Shown: piece by piece, positions 1 through 5,404 of the stretch
Numbering within the stretch: the stretch's first letter is position 1
Layout: each line of letters opens with the position of its first letter
From: Bacteroidota bacterium
GTDB lineage: Bacteria > Bacteroidota > Bacteroidia > Bacteroidales > UBA932
NCBI GenBank assembly: GCA_017860395.1
Contig: JAGDMC010000264.1
Location: 1-5,471 of the forward strand
Direction: 5' to 3'
DNA length: 5,471 nt
Made by a program: the position numbers and the translations under genes
Notes under the pieces: model-generated
What the model saw: only the letters and a program-made list of their open reading frames with translations
What the model was told of the DNA's origin: nothing
Database searches by the model: none

Positions 1-1
1 T

Positions 2-664
2 TTTGATGGCATAGAAACGGCCATGAAAAGGTATGGAGTTTTACTGATAGGCGGCGACATATCCTCCTCAGAAAAGATCGTGTTGTCGGCAACTGTGACG
101 GGATACGCAAAAAAGCTTCTTGCCAGAAAAGGGGCCAAAATAGGCGATAAGATATATGTCACCGGACATATCGGTGACGCCGCCTGCGGGCTTGCCCTGA
201 TGAAAATAATCAGAAATAAGATTGCGATAGAGCACGGGAAAAAAGGCAAATTACCATTGCCCTGGGACATAGTTTCTCCTCTTATAGAAAGACATCTGAT
301 GCCGGAAGCAAGAAACTCAAGACGGTTTTTAAAGTCAGCTACAGCCATGATAGATGTCAGTGATGGGTTGATGATAGATCTTTCAAGGCTCTGCAAGGAA
401 AGCAATGTTGGCGCTTTGGTTTATACAGATATAATTCCTTTATCGAACGAGCTTCTGAAAGTAGCAGAATATCTCGGCCAATCTCCTTTTGATCTTGCAT
501 TTGGAGGTGGAGAGGATTATGAATTGCTGTTTACAGCTCCTGTAAGCAAAAAAGTAAATGCCTATTGTATTGGAGAAGTTATTAAGACAGGTATATTTTT
601 TATAGACGAAAAAGGCCATAAGAGAAAAGCCTCAATAAAAGGATATCAGCATTTTAAAATTTAG
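2..664 (+). CDS. thiL: Thiamine-monophosphate kinase, 3' part (5' end outside window)
   Basis: This is the C-terminal 220 residues of ThiL, which phosphorylates thiamine monophosphate to thiamine diphosphate with ATP in the last step of cofactor synthesis, in the cytosol. The frame is open from base 2, so the Met at 23 is internal: the residues before it (FDGIETA) fit the family. Motifs in order, numbered in the fragment, are the LIGGD strand at 15-19 (followed by Ile, where Thr is common), GHIGDAACGL near 55-64, the Mg/nucleotide motif DVSDGL at 118-123, and GGGEDYELLF at 168-177. This is the PurM/ThiL-type kinase fold. Full ThiL proteins are about 320-330 residues, so roughly 100 N-terminal residues lie upstream. 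The C-terminus looks intact and its stop overlaps the next gene. The identification is secure. Completeness of the 5' part cannot be judged. Confidence 0.95.
   Translation, partial: FDGIETAMKRYGVLLIGGDISSSEKIVLSATVTGYAKKLLARKGAKIGDKIYVTGHIGDAACGLALMKIIRNKIAIEHGKKGKLPLPWDIVSPLIERHLMPEARNSRRFLKSATAMIDVSDGLMIDLSRLCKESNVGALVYTDIIPLSNELLKVAEYLGQSPFDLAFGGGEDYELLFTAPVSKKVNAYCIGEVIKTGIFFIDEKGHKRKASIKGYQHFKI
637..653 (+). promoter_or_regulatory. Ribosome binding site and ATT start of the DUF2062 gene
   Basis: AAAAGGA at 637-643 lies 7 bases before an ATT codon at 651-653, all within the last codons of thiL. In this frame there is no ATG, GTG or TTG between the in-frame stop at 636-638 and the ATG at 711. 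The codons from 651 encode residues that look like the normal start of a DUF2062 protein. ATT is a rare but known initiation codon (the infC gene for IF3 is the classic case). The placement is inference from spacing and family similarity. Confidence 0.5.
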
Positions 665-1073
665 AGAAAAACTCAGGCAGATTTTAAGCATTAAAGAATC
701 TCCTCATCAAATGGCAATAGCTTTTGCTATCGGTGTATTTATCGGCATGTCTCCATTACTCGGCATACATACAATTCTTGCTGCATGGTTATTCAGGCTT
801 AACCGATTAATTACAATTGTGGGAGTATATGTAACAAATCCCTGGACTATTGTTCCTATATATTCTTTTGGAACTTGGATTGGCGCCAAAATTATTGGGA
901 TGGACAATCTTATCCCCGCAGTCGATTGGTCTCACATTACGCTTGTTGGCTTTTTCAAAGAGTTTCGTCCTCTATTGCTTCCATTTCTAATCGGTAATAC
1001 TGCGATAGGCATTGTATCAGCGGTTGTCAGCTATATTTTAATATATAAGGCTGCCAGGAATTATCGTGGGTAA
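651..1073 (+). CDS. DUF2062 family small membrane protein, probable ATT start
   Basis: This is a 140-residue protein if it starts at the ATT codon at 651; the first ATG, at 711, would give only 120. The 20 residues before that Met (beginning LKFREKLRQ and ending SIKESPHQ) match the basic amphipathic lead-in typical of DUF2062 and run straight into the core at about 21-41 (MAIAFAIGVFIG, then MSPLLGIHT), so the ATG start would cut the domain. Hydrophobic segments lie at about 22-48, 53-78 and 108-133. The motif YVTNPWTIVPIY at 60-71 is characteristic. The protein probably sits in the inner membrane. The family has no firmly established biochemical role, and none is proposed here. It overlaps thiL by 14 bp and rimO by 8 bp, so translation is probably coupled. 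A sequence error that removed a normal start codon is the main alternative to the ATT start. Confidence 0.85.
   Translation: MLKFREKLRQILSIKESPHQMAIAFAIGVFIGMSPLLGIHTILAAWLFRLNRLITIVGVYVTNPWTIVPIYSFGTWIGAKIIGMDNLIPAVDWSHITLVGFFKEFRPLLLPFLIGNTAIGIVSAVVSYILIYKAARNYRG
1056..1068 (+). promoter_or_regulatory. Ribosome binding site and GTG start of rimO
   Basis: AGGAA at 1056-1060 precedes a GTG codon at 1066 by 5 bases. Translation from this GTG gives MGKVSLLSLGCPKN, the usual RimO N-terminus, in which the first conserved Cys is about 10 residues in. No ATG suits this position. The site lies within the last codons of the DUF2062 gene. Confidence 0.8.
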
Positions 1074-2340
1074 GGTTTCACTCCTGAGTCTCGGTTGCCC
1101 GAAGAATCTCGTTGATTCAGAGAAGCTCCTTAATAAACTCGAGAAAAAAGGGATTTTTTATTCTTCAAATCCCGATGAATCGGATATCCTGATAATAAAT
1201 ACATGCGGATTTATCGAAAGCGCAAAGAAAGAGTCTATTGAAGAAATATTAAAATTATCTAAATTAAAGGGAAAGAACAAAAAACTTCTTGTCTTCGGCT
1301 GCCTTGCAAAAAGACATGGCGAGGACCTCAAAAGAGAGATTCCGGAAATAGACGCTCTTTGGGGCGTTGGAGACGATGACAAGATTGTTGATTACTGCAG
1401 TAAAATTAGCACTAAATCAATTACCACTGAGACTGCTGAAAAACTTACTGAAACTCCTTATGCTTACCTGAAGATAGCTGAGGGCTGTGATAAAAAATGT
1501 TCCTATTGTGTAATACCTCAGATAAGGGGAGGGTTCCATAGTATCCCCTCTGAAGTGATATTAGAAGAAGCAAAAGGCCTTATCCAGTCAGGGAAAAAAG
1601 AACTGATCCTGATCGCTCAGGATATTACTGAATACGGAACTGATCTGAAAGATTATGACCTGAGTCGTCTTATCAGGGATATCGCTTCTCTGGAAGGGGA
1701 TTTTTGGATCCGCCTCCTTTACCTTTATCCTACCTCGATTACCGATGAGTTAATCGAGACAATAGCCACCGAAGATAAGGTCTGCAATTATATTGATATG
1801 CCGCTTCAACATTCTGAGAAGCAGATGCTGGAACTAATGGGAAGAGGGGGAAGCAGAAGTTACTTTGAAAAACTCATTGCAAAGATAAGGCATATTATAC
1901 CGGATGTGAATATCCGTACCACCCTGATTGTCGGCTTTCCCCAGGAAACTGATACTGAATTCAATGCTATGGTTAAATTCGCGCAAAGAATTAAGTTCGA
2001 CAGACTTGGTGTTTTTACGTATTCAAAAGAAGATGGTAGCACGGCCTGTAAATTGAAAGGACAGGTATCAAAAAAAATAAAAGCAGAACGGTTCAATAAA
2101 ATTATGACCGTTCAATCTGAAATTTCCCTGGAAAAAAATAAAAGACTGGTGGGGAAAAGTTTTAAAGCCCTTATCGATGATATAGAAGACAATATTGCGG
2201 TTGCGAGAATTTACTCTCAGGCTCCTGAAATCGATGGAGTTGTTCTCATACATGACAGCAGCGTTGAAAAAGGTTGTTTCGTGAATGTGAAGATTGAAGA
2301 AGCCTATGATTACGACCTGAAGGGGTCCATTGTAACATGA
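1066..2340 (+). CDS. rimO: Ribosomal protein uS12 (S12) methylthiotransferase RimO
   Basis: A 424-residue radical-SAM enzyme that adds a methylthio group to the conserved Asp of ribosomal protein uS12. The N-terminal UPF0004/MTTase domain (about 1-110) carries the three cysteines that bind the auxiliary iron-sulfur cluster: Cys11 (SLGCPKN), Cys47 (NTCGFI) and Cys79 (FGCLAKR). The radical-SAM cluster motif CX3CX2C is Cys141, Cys145 and Cys148 (EGCDKKCSYCVIP). The core continues through QDITEYG, the PLQHSE strand and TTLIVGFPQE to the FTYSKEDG segment near 320. The last 65 or so residues form the TRAM domain. Length and motif spelling favour RimO over the tRNA enzyme MiaB, for example the SLGCPKNLVDSE start and GGSRSYFEKLI in place of MiaB-specific sequence. 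All cluster ligands are present, so the gene looks functional. Its stop overlaps the next start as ATGA at 2337-2340. Confidence 0.96.
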   Translation: MGKVSLLSLGCPKNLVDSEKLLNKLEKKGIFYSSNPDESDILIINTCGFIESAKKESIEEILKLSKLKGKNKKLLVFGCLAKRHGEDLKREIPEIDALWGVGDDDKIVDYCSKISTKSITTETAEKLTETPYAYLKIAEGCDKKCSYCVIPQIRGGFHSIPSEVILEEAKGLIQSGKKELILIAQDITEYGTDLKDYDLSRLIRDIASLEGDFWIRLLYLYPTSITDELIETIATEDKVCNYIDMPLQHSEKQMLELMGRGGSRSYFEKLIAKIRHIIPDVNIRTTLIVGFPQETDTEFNAMVKFAQRIKFDRLGVFTYSKEDGSTACKLKGQVSKKIKAERFNKIMTVQSEISLEKNKRLVGKSFKALIDDIEDNIAVARIYSQAPEIDGVVLIHDSSVEKGCFVNVKIEEAYDYDLKGSIVT

Positions 2341-3178
2341 GGAAAATACCTTACCTGAATATCGTGCTTTTTGTCCTGACATTCTTTTCAACACTCACGG
2401 TTGGAGCAATGCATGAAGGAATCGATTTGGTTTCGGAACCAATAAAGATTTATAAGGGATGGCCCTTTTCCATTGCCCTGCTCCTGATACTTTTATTTCA
2501 TGAATTTTCCCATTATCTAGCTTCAAAAAAACACAGGATTGAGGCTTCCCTCCCTTATTTCATTCCTGCTCCCACGCTCTTTGGAACATTTGGGGCTGTA
2601 ATAAAAATGAAATCCCCTATAACAACAAAAAACGCACTTATAGATATCGGGGCCTCAGGCCCTATTGCAGGGTTCATTGTATCTGTTATAGCAACAGTCA
2701 TAGGCCTGTCTTTCTCCCGGATCATGCCAGTGCATGACGCAGTAAATGTGATTTCCCTTGGCGATTCACTTTTGTTTAAAGGCCTTGCCAGGGCAATTCT
2801 TGGTGCCGTCCCTGACAATCAGGACATTTATCTCCACCCGGTTGCCTTGGCAGGCTGGATAGGGTTTTTTGTCACATCACTTAATCTTATCCCGGTTGGG
2901 CAACTGGGCAACTGGATGGCGGACATATCCTCTATGCTCTTTTAGGAGATAAACATGAGGTTATTTCCAAATTGCTTGTAGGGCTCATGTTTATCATGGG
3001 ATTTTTGCTTTGGGATGGATGGATAATCTGGGGAATATTGCTGATTATTATCGGATTCCGTCACCCGCCGATAGTTTACTCTGAAATGCCGCTTGATCCG
3101 AAACGGAAGATTATAGGCTGGATATCGCTGGCAATTTTTATACTTACTTTTACGCCCGTGCCTATCATGGTTCTTTAA
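2337..3178 (+). pseudogene. Site-2-protease (peptidase M50) gene broken by an 8-bp duplication frameshift
   Basis: The reading frame from the ATG at 2337 encodes 202 residues and stops at 2943-2945. It starts with a membrane segment and carries the zinc-site motif HEFSH at 55-59, then the M50 block YFIPAPTLFGTFGAVIKMKSP (about 74-94) and IGASGPIAG (104-112). It reaches NLIPVGQL at 183-190, where the family expects DGGH, but reads GNWMADISSMLF and stops. The missing continuation (DGGHILYALLG, then three further hydrophobic stretches ending at 3178) is present in the next frame from base 2915. An exact 8-bp tandem duplication at 2898-2913 explains the shift: with one copy removed, the gene encodes a single 277-residue protein with both HExxH and NLIPVGQLDGGH. 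The intact product would be an intramembrane zinc protease. As read, the third zinc ligand (Asp) is lost, so the product should be inactive. The start overlaps the rimO stop (ATGA); AAGGGG at 2320-2325 may act as its ribosome binding site. A sequencing or assembly error is the main alternative to true inactivation. Confidence 0.9.
2897..2915 (+). repeat. 8-bp tandem duplication (GGGCAACT x2) in the protease gene
   Basis: GGGCAACT occurs at 2898-2905 and again at 2906-2913. The 8-base period extends from 2897 to 2915. A single copy gives GTT GGG CAA CTG GAT GGC GGA CAT, encoding VGQLDGGH, the conserved M50 motif. Two copies add 8 bases and put the following codons out of frame. This pattern is typical of replication slippage. 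Confidence 0.93.
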
Positions 3179-3191
3179 ATCAGTGCTGCAA

Positions 3192-3226
3192 GAAACAGGG
3201 AGAAGGTTTAACTTTCTCCCTGTTTC
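3192..3226. terminator. Bidirectional intrinsic terminator between convergent genes
   Basis: GAAACAGGGAGAA (3192-3204) is perfectly complementary to TTCTCCCTGTTTC (3214-3226), a 13-bp stem around a 9-base loop (GGTTTAACT). It begins 14 bases after the stop of the protease gene and ends 10 bases from the stop of the outer-membrane gene on the other strand. The downstream T run is interrupted on the plus strand (TTTCCTTT) and absent on the minus strand. The A/T-rich stem ends supply some of the needed U residues. Confidence 0.8.
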
Positions 3227-3235
3227 CTTTCAGAT

Positions 3236-4510
3236 TTAGAATCTCCAGGTAATACCGAACTCCACACTATCTTCATAGAGCGTAGCTTCCACTGAGCCAG
3301 GGCCAGACATGCTGCAGGTTGCGTTAAAGCAAACTGTTCCAGTTTCTTTTACAGTGTTTTCGAAGGCATGCATATATGCAAAATCGAGTGATACAGCCTT
3401 GGTCAACTGATAACCAATGCCGGCAGTTACATGATGTTCAACGATTGCCGGAAACCCAGCAATCCTTAAGATTTCATATTGTGTAGCCGGAACATTCTTG
3501 CCCTGCACACTTACAGGCCCATTCCTATCGTCCCAGGAATGAGTAGAAACAGGGTTCTCCCCATAGTTATATCCCACTCTAAGCGCGAGTTTCGGGGTTG
3601 GCTTATATTGTGCACCGATATTAAAGACCCACTGGTCATCCCAACCGAAATCATCGTACCCGTCCGCATCACCCCAGTTTAGCCATTTTACATCTGCTTC
3701 AATCAATAAAACATTTTGTATCGGTTCATAAGCGATACCAAATCCAAGGGTCTGGGGACTTTCGAGATCCAGATTATCCATTGTGGGGTCTCCAAAGGCC
3801 GCGTCAAAGTTAGCAACATTATCATGTGATATTTTCTGCGGAGTGATATATACAGCACCAAAAGATAAGGGGCCGGTTTTATATATGGCACCTAATTCTG
3901 CTCCAAAGCTAAAGTCGGAGGATGTTCCATCTCCGAGATCCAGGGCTCCATAATTTATGTGAAGAGCACCACCGACAGAAAAATTAGGGTTAACCAAATA
4001 TGAAAGACTGGGAGCAAATTTCATGATCTGAAGGTTCGTATATACGGCCTGATTGCCTGGGGCGCCAGGATCCAGATCAAACTCATCACGGTAATCAACC
4101 CCCAGTCCGGATACGCCATAAGCTGCGATCCCGAAACGCAGGTTTTGCGAAATGGGTGATGAAATTCCGATAGCAGGAATCGCAAAAAGATCGGAATCGC
4201 TTGAGGCTTTCCCGGCGATTGGACCTAATTGTATCTTCGCTTCTGCCTTAGGCATAAAAATAGTGCCTGCAAAATTGAATTCAGAACCTGGACAATAAAG
4301 ACCAAAACACATTGCCGCCGGGTTCGAAAATACCGCACTGATTGCGTCCTGAGGTGCTGCAATGCCAACACCACCCATGGCCCTTGAAATCGGGCCGATA
4401 CTGATAAGGTTATCGCCATTTGTTGCATATGCGTCATCTGCTGTAAATCCTGCTACCAATGCTACTACAAGAATAAGACAATGCATCCATCTGATGTTTC
4501 TGACTTTCAT
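3236..4510 (-). CDS. FadL/OMPP1/TodX-type outer membrane transport protein
   Basis: A 424-residue precursor of a FadL-family beta-barrel, a class that passes hydrophobic compounds such as fatty acids or aromatic hydrocarbons across the outer membrane. The substrate cannot be read from the sequence. Residues 1-29 form a signal peptide: a basic start MKVRNIR, a hydrophobic core CLILVVALVAG, and a likely cut after AYA. The mature N-terminus has the family pattern NGDNLISIGPISRAMGGVGIA followed by AISAVFSNPAAM (57-67). Alternating barrel strands follow, and the protein ends in TWRF, whose terminal aromatic suits recognition by the BAM complex. The mature part has only four cysteines: 68/73 and 394/399. 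An acidic loop DADGYDDFGWDD lies at 281-292. The start at 4510 is set by AAGGAGG 6 bases upstream and by the signal peptide; a TTG 22 codons earlier would spoil both. The gene appears to be transcribed alone, convergent with the protease operon and divergent from rplI. Confidence 0.9.
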   Translation of the reverse strand: MKVRNIRWMHCLILVVALVAGFTADDAYATNGDNLISIGPISRAMGGVGIAAPQDAISAVFSNPAAMCFGLYCPGSEFNFAGTIFMPKAEAKIQLGPIAGKASSDSDLFAIPAIGISSPISQNLRFGIAAYGVSGLGVDYRDEFDLDPGAPGNQAVYTNLQIMKFAPSLSYLVNPNFSVGGALHINYGALDLGDGTSSDFSFGAELGAIYKTGPLSFGAVYITPQKISHDNVANFDAAFGDPTMDNLDLESPQTLGFGIAYEPIQNVLLIEADVKWLNWGDADGYDDFGWDDQWVFNIGAQYKPTPKLALRVGYNYGENPVSTHSWDDRNGPVSVQGKNVPATQYEILRIAGFPAIVEHHVTAGIGYQLTKAVSLDFAYMHAFENTVKETGTVCFNATCSMSGPGSVEATLYEDSVEFGITWRF

Positions 4511-4516
4511 GTTAGT

Positions 4517-4523
4517 CCTCCTT
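4517..4523 (-). promoter_or_regulatory. Strong ribosome binding site of the FadL-like gene
   Basis: Read on the minus strand, AAGGAGG is followed by ACTAAC and then the ATG at 4510-4508. This near-perfect Shine-Dalgarno sequence with 6-base spacing decides the start codon. Confidence 0.9.
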
Positions 4524-4554
4524 TTTTGTTTAAAAAAAATTGTTTTATATTTTA

Positions 4555-4564
4555 CCTCCTTTTT
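4555..4564 (-). promoter_or_regulatory. Second, orphan Shine-Dalgarno-like sequence in the leader
   Basis: AAAAAGGAGG on the minus strand repeats the sequence of the true ribosome binding site 38 bases further upstream in the same leader. No ATG, GTG or TTG lies at a usable distance after it. It may be chance, a relic of duplication, or a standby ribosome site. Confidence 0.4.
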
Positions 4565-4644
4565 AGAATAAAGCAACTTTTCTACTCTACGCTGTTTGCC
4601 TTTACTGGTTTTAAAGGTATGAAATTAAGCAACCCTGTACAGAA

Positions 4645-4700
4645 AATATATCTTCATTGTTCGCGTCTCGTCAAGAAAAAATTTTTTATTTTTTTTTTAT
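4645..4700 (-). promoter_or_regulatory. Probable sigma70 promoter with A/T-rich UP-like tract for the FadL-like gene
   Basis: On the minus strand, TTGACG (4674-4669, five of six consensus bases) is separated by 18 bases from TATATT (4650-4645, five of six). Just upstream, 4675-4700 is almost pure A and T in long runs, as in an UP element contacted by the RNA polymerase alpha subunit. Transcription would start near 4638, leaving a leader of roughly 128 bases. This was assigned by inspection only. Confidence 0.6.
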
Positions 4701-4790
4701 TAGATAATTCTCTGGTTAAATCACATGAAAAATGTGTTCTAAAAACCATTGCAACACTTTGAATTAACAATATTATCTGAATTTATGTGC

Positions 4791-4819
4791 TTGAACCATA
4801 ATGTGCATATATAATTAAT
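4791..4819 (+). promoter_or_regulatory. Candidate promoter for rplI-dnaB (weakly supported)
   Basis: TTGAAC at 4791-4796 lies 17 bases before ATTAAT at 4814-4819. A perfect TATAAT at 4810-4815 overlaps this but lacks a good -35 box at 16-18 bases. Nearer the gene, TATAAG at 4921-4926 is another possible -10 with only a T-rich -35. The region is so AT-rich that matches are expected by chance. A promoter must exist somewhere in 4511-4963 because the upstream gene is divergent. Confidence 0.3.
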
Positions 4820-4963
4820 AAAACGTATTATAACTATAGATATTCTTTTTCAACTCAGCTATGTTCTCTTAAAAAAACAACTGGTCATCAGGGGAATTTT
4901 TTCCTTTTTTTATGTTATCTTATAAGCAATATATTACATTAAAACTACGAAGGAGATTTTATA

Positions 4964-5404
4964 ATGAAAGTAATTCTCAGTGAGGATGTAAAAAATCTTG
5001 GTATTATGGGTGATGTTGTAAATGTATCCGATGGCTATGCAAGAAATTTTCTTTTTCCAAAAAAATTTGCTGTTGAAGCAAATACAAAAAATTTAAAGGA
5101 ATTTGAACATAATAAAAAAATAATTACAGAAAGAGCAGCAAAAATAAAAGAATCCTTTAAATCCGTTGCTGAAAAATTATCTTCTGTTACTCTAACCATA
5201 AAGGCTAAAACCGGTGAAGATGACAAGCTCTTTGGATCTGTAACGAATATGAATGTAGCCGAAGCCCTTGCTTTAGAAGGCTTTGATATCGACAAGAAAA
5301 AAATTGTTATGGAACCGATCAAAAAACTCGGAGAGTATTCAGCTACAATAAAACTTCATACCGATCTCTCTTCAGAGGTTAAAATTAACGTTGTTCAGGA
5401 ATGA
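4964..5404 (+). CDS. rplI: Large ribosomal subunit protein bL9
   Basis: A 146-residue protein of normal length for bL9, which binds 23S rRNA near the base of the L1 stalk and extends away from the ribosome surface. The N-terminal domain has the start MKVILSEDVKNLGIMGDVVNVSDGYARN and the signature GYARNFLFPKKFAVEA at 24-39. A long charged linker helix runs from about 41 to 75. The C-terminal domain contains DDKLFGSVTNMNVAEAL (about 87-103) and ends in VKINVVQE. AAGGAG at 4950-4955, 8 bases before the ATG, supports the start. The stop overlaps the dnaB start as ATGA (5401-5404). rplI commonly sits in an rpsF-rpsR-rplI-dnaB cluster; here the left neighbour is a divergent outer-membrane gene, so rplI heads its own unit. 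The coding sequence is visibly richer in A and T than rimO or the outer-membrane gene. Confidence 0.97.
   Translation: MKVILSEDVKNLGIMGDVVNVSDGYARNFLFPKKFAVEANTKNLKEFEHNKKIITERAAKIKESFKSVAEKLSSVTLTIKAKTGEDDKLFGSVTNMNVAEALALEGFDIDKKKIVMEPIKKLGEYSATIKLHTDLSSEVKINVVQE

Larger units (their letters stand above)
4511..4963. other. 453-bp AT-rich divergent intergenic region
   Basis: No supportable gene lies between the FadL-like gene and rplI. The left half holds the leader and promoter of the FadL-like gene, including two Shine-Dalgarno sequences. The centre has a long A/T run at 4675-4702 and a small inverted repeat CACAT-GAAAA-ATGTG at 4722-4736. The right half is very AT-rich, with several possible -10 boxes for rplI, and has a short GGAA-TTTT-TTCC hairpin followed by T7 at 4893-4911. 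The frames in this region give low-complexity Phe/Lys/Leu-rich translations without a ribosome binding site. No tRNA, riboswitch or repeat array was recognised. Confidence 0.7.

Noticed and set aside
640..711. A thiL-DUF2062 fusion made by ribosomal frameshifting
   Set aside because: It would need a +1 shift with no recognisable site. ThiL ends at a normal position, and a well-spaced AGGA followed by ATT explains the upstream DUF2062 residues.
2890..2945. Programmed -1 frameshifting that would rescue the protease
   Set aside because: No convincing slippery heptamer or downstream stem was seen. A shift near the stop would still leave out the DGGH residues, and the exact 8-bp repeat is a simpler explanation.
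2972..3178. A separate 68-residue membrane protein starting at TTG 2972
   Set aside because: It has no ribosome binding site. The same frame is open upstream through 2915, where it encodes DGGHILYALLG, the missing continuation of the protease, so it is the gene's 3' part.
4511..4576. N-terminal extension of the FadL-like protein to a TTG at 4576
   Set aside because: It would add 22 Lys/Phe-rich residues before a clear signal peptide and would translate through the perfect ribosome binding site. The TTG has no such site of its own.
4722..4736. CACAT-GAAAA-ATGTG inverted repeat as a CRP-type operator
   Set aside because: CRP sites are TGTGA-N6-TCACA, with the half-sites in the opposite order. 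A 5-bp hairpin in such AT-rich DNA is easily chance.
4481..4762. A 93-residue plus-strand ORF across the start of the outer-membrane gene
   Set aside because: Its first part is antisense to the signal peptide and the rest runs through A/T homopolymers. The translation is low-complexity Phe/Lys/Leu and it lacks a ribosome binding site.
4893..4911. GGAA-TTTT-TTCC followed by T7 as a terminator before rplI
   Set aside because: The stem is only 4 bp with weak pairing, and no plus-strand gene lies upstream that would need termination.
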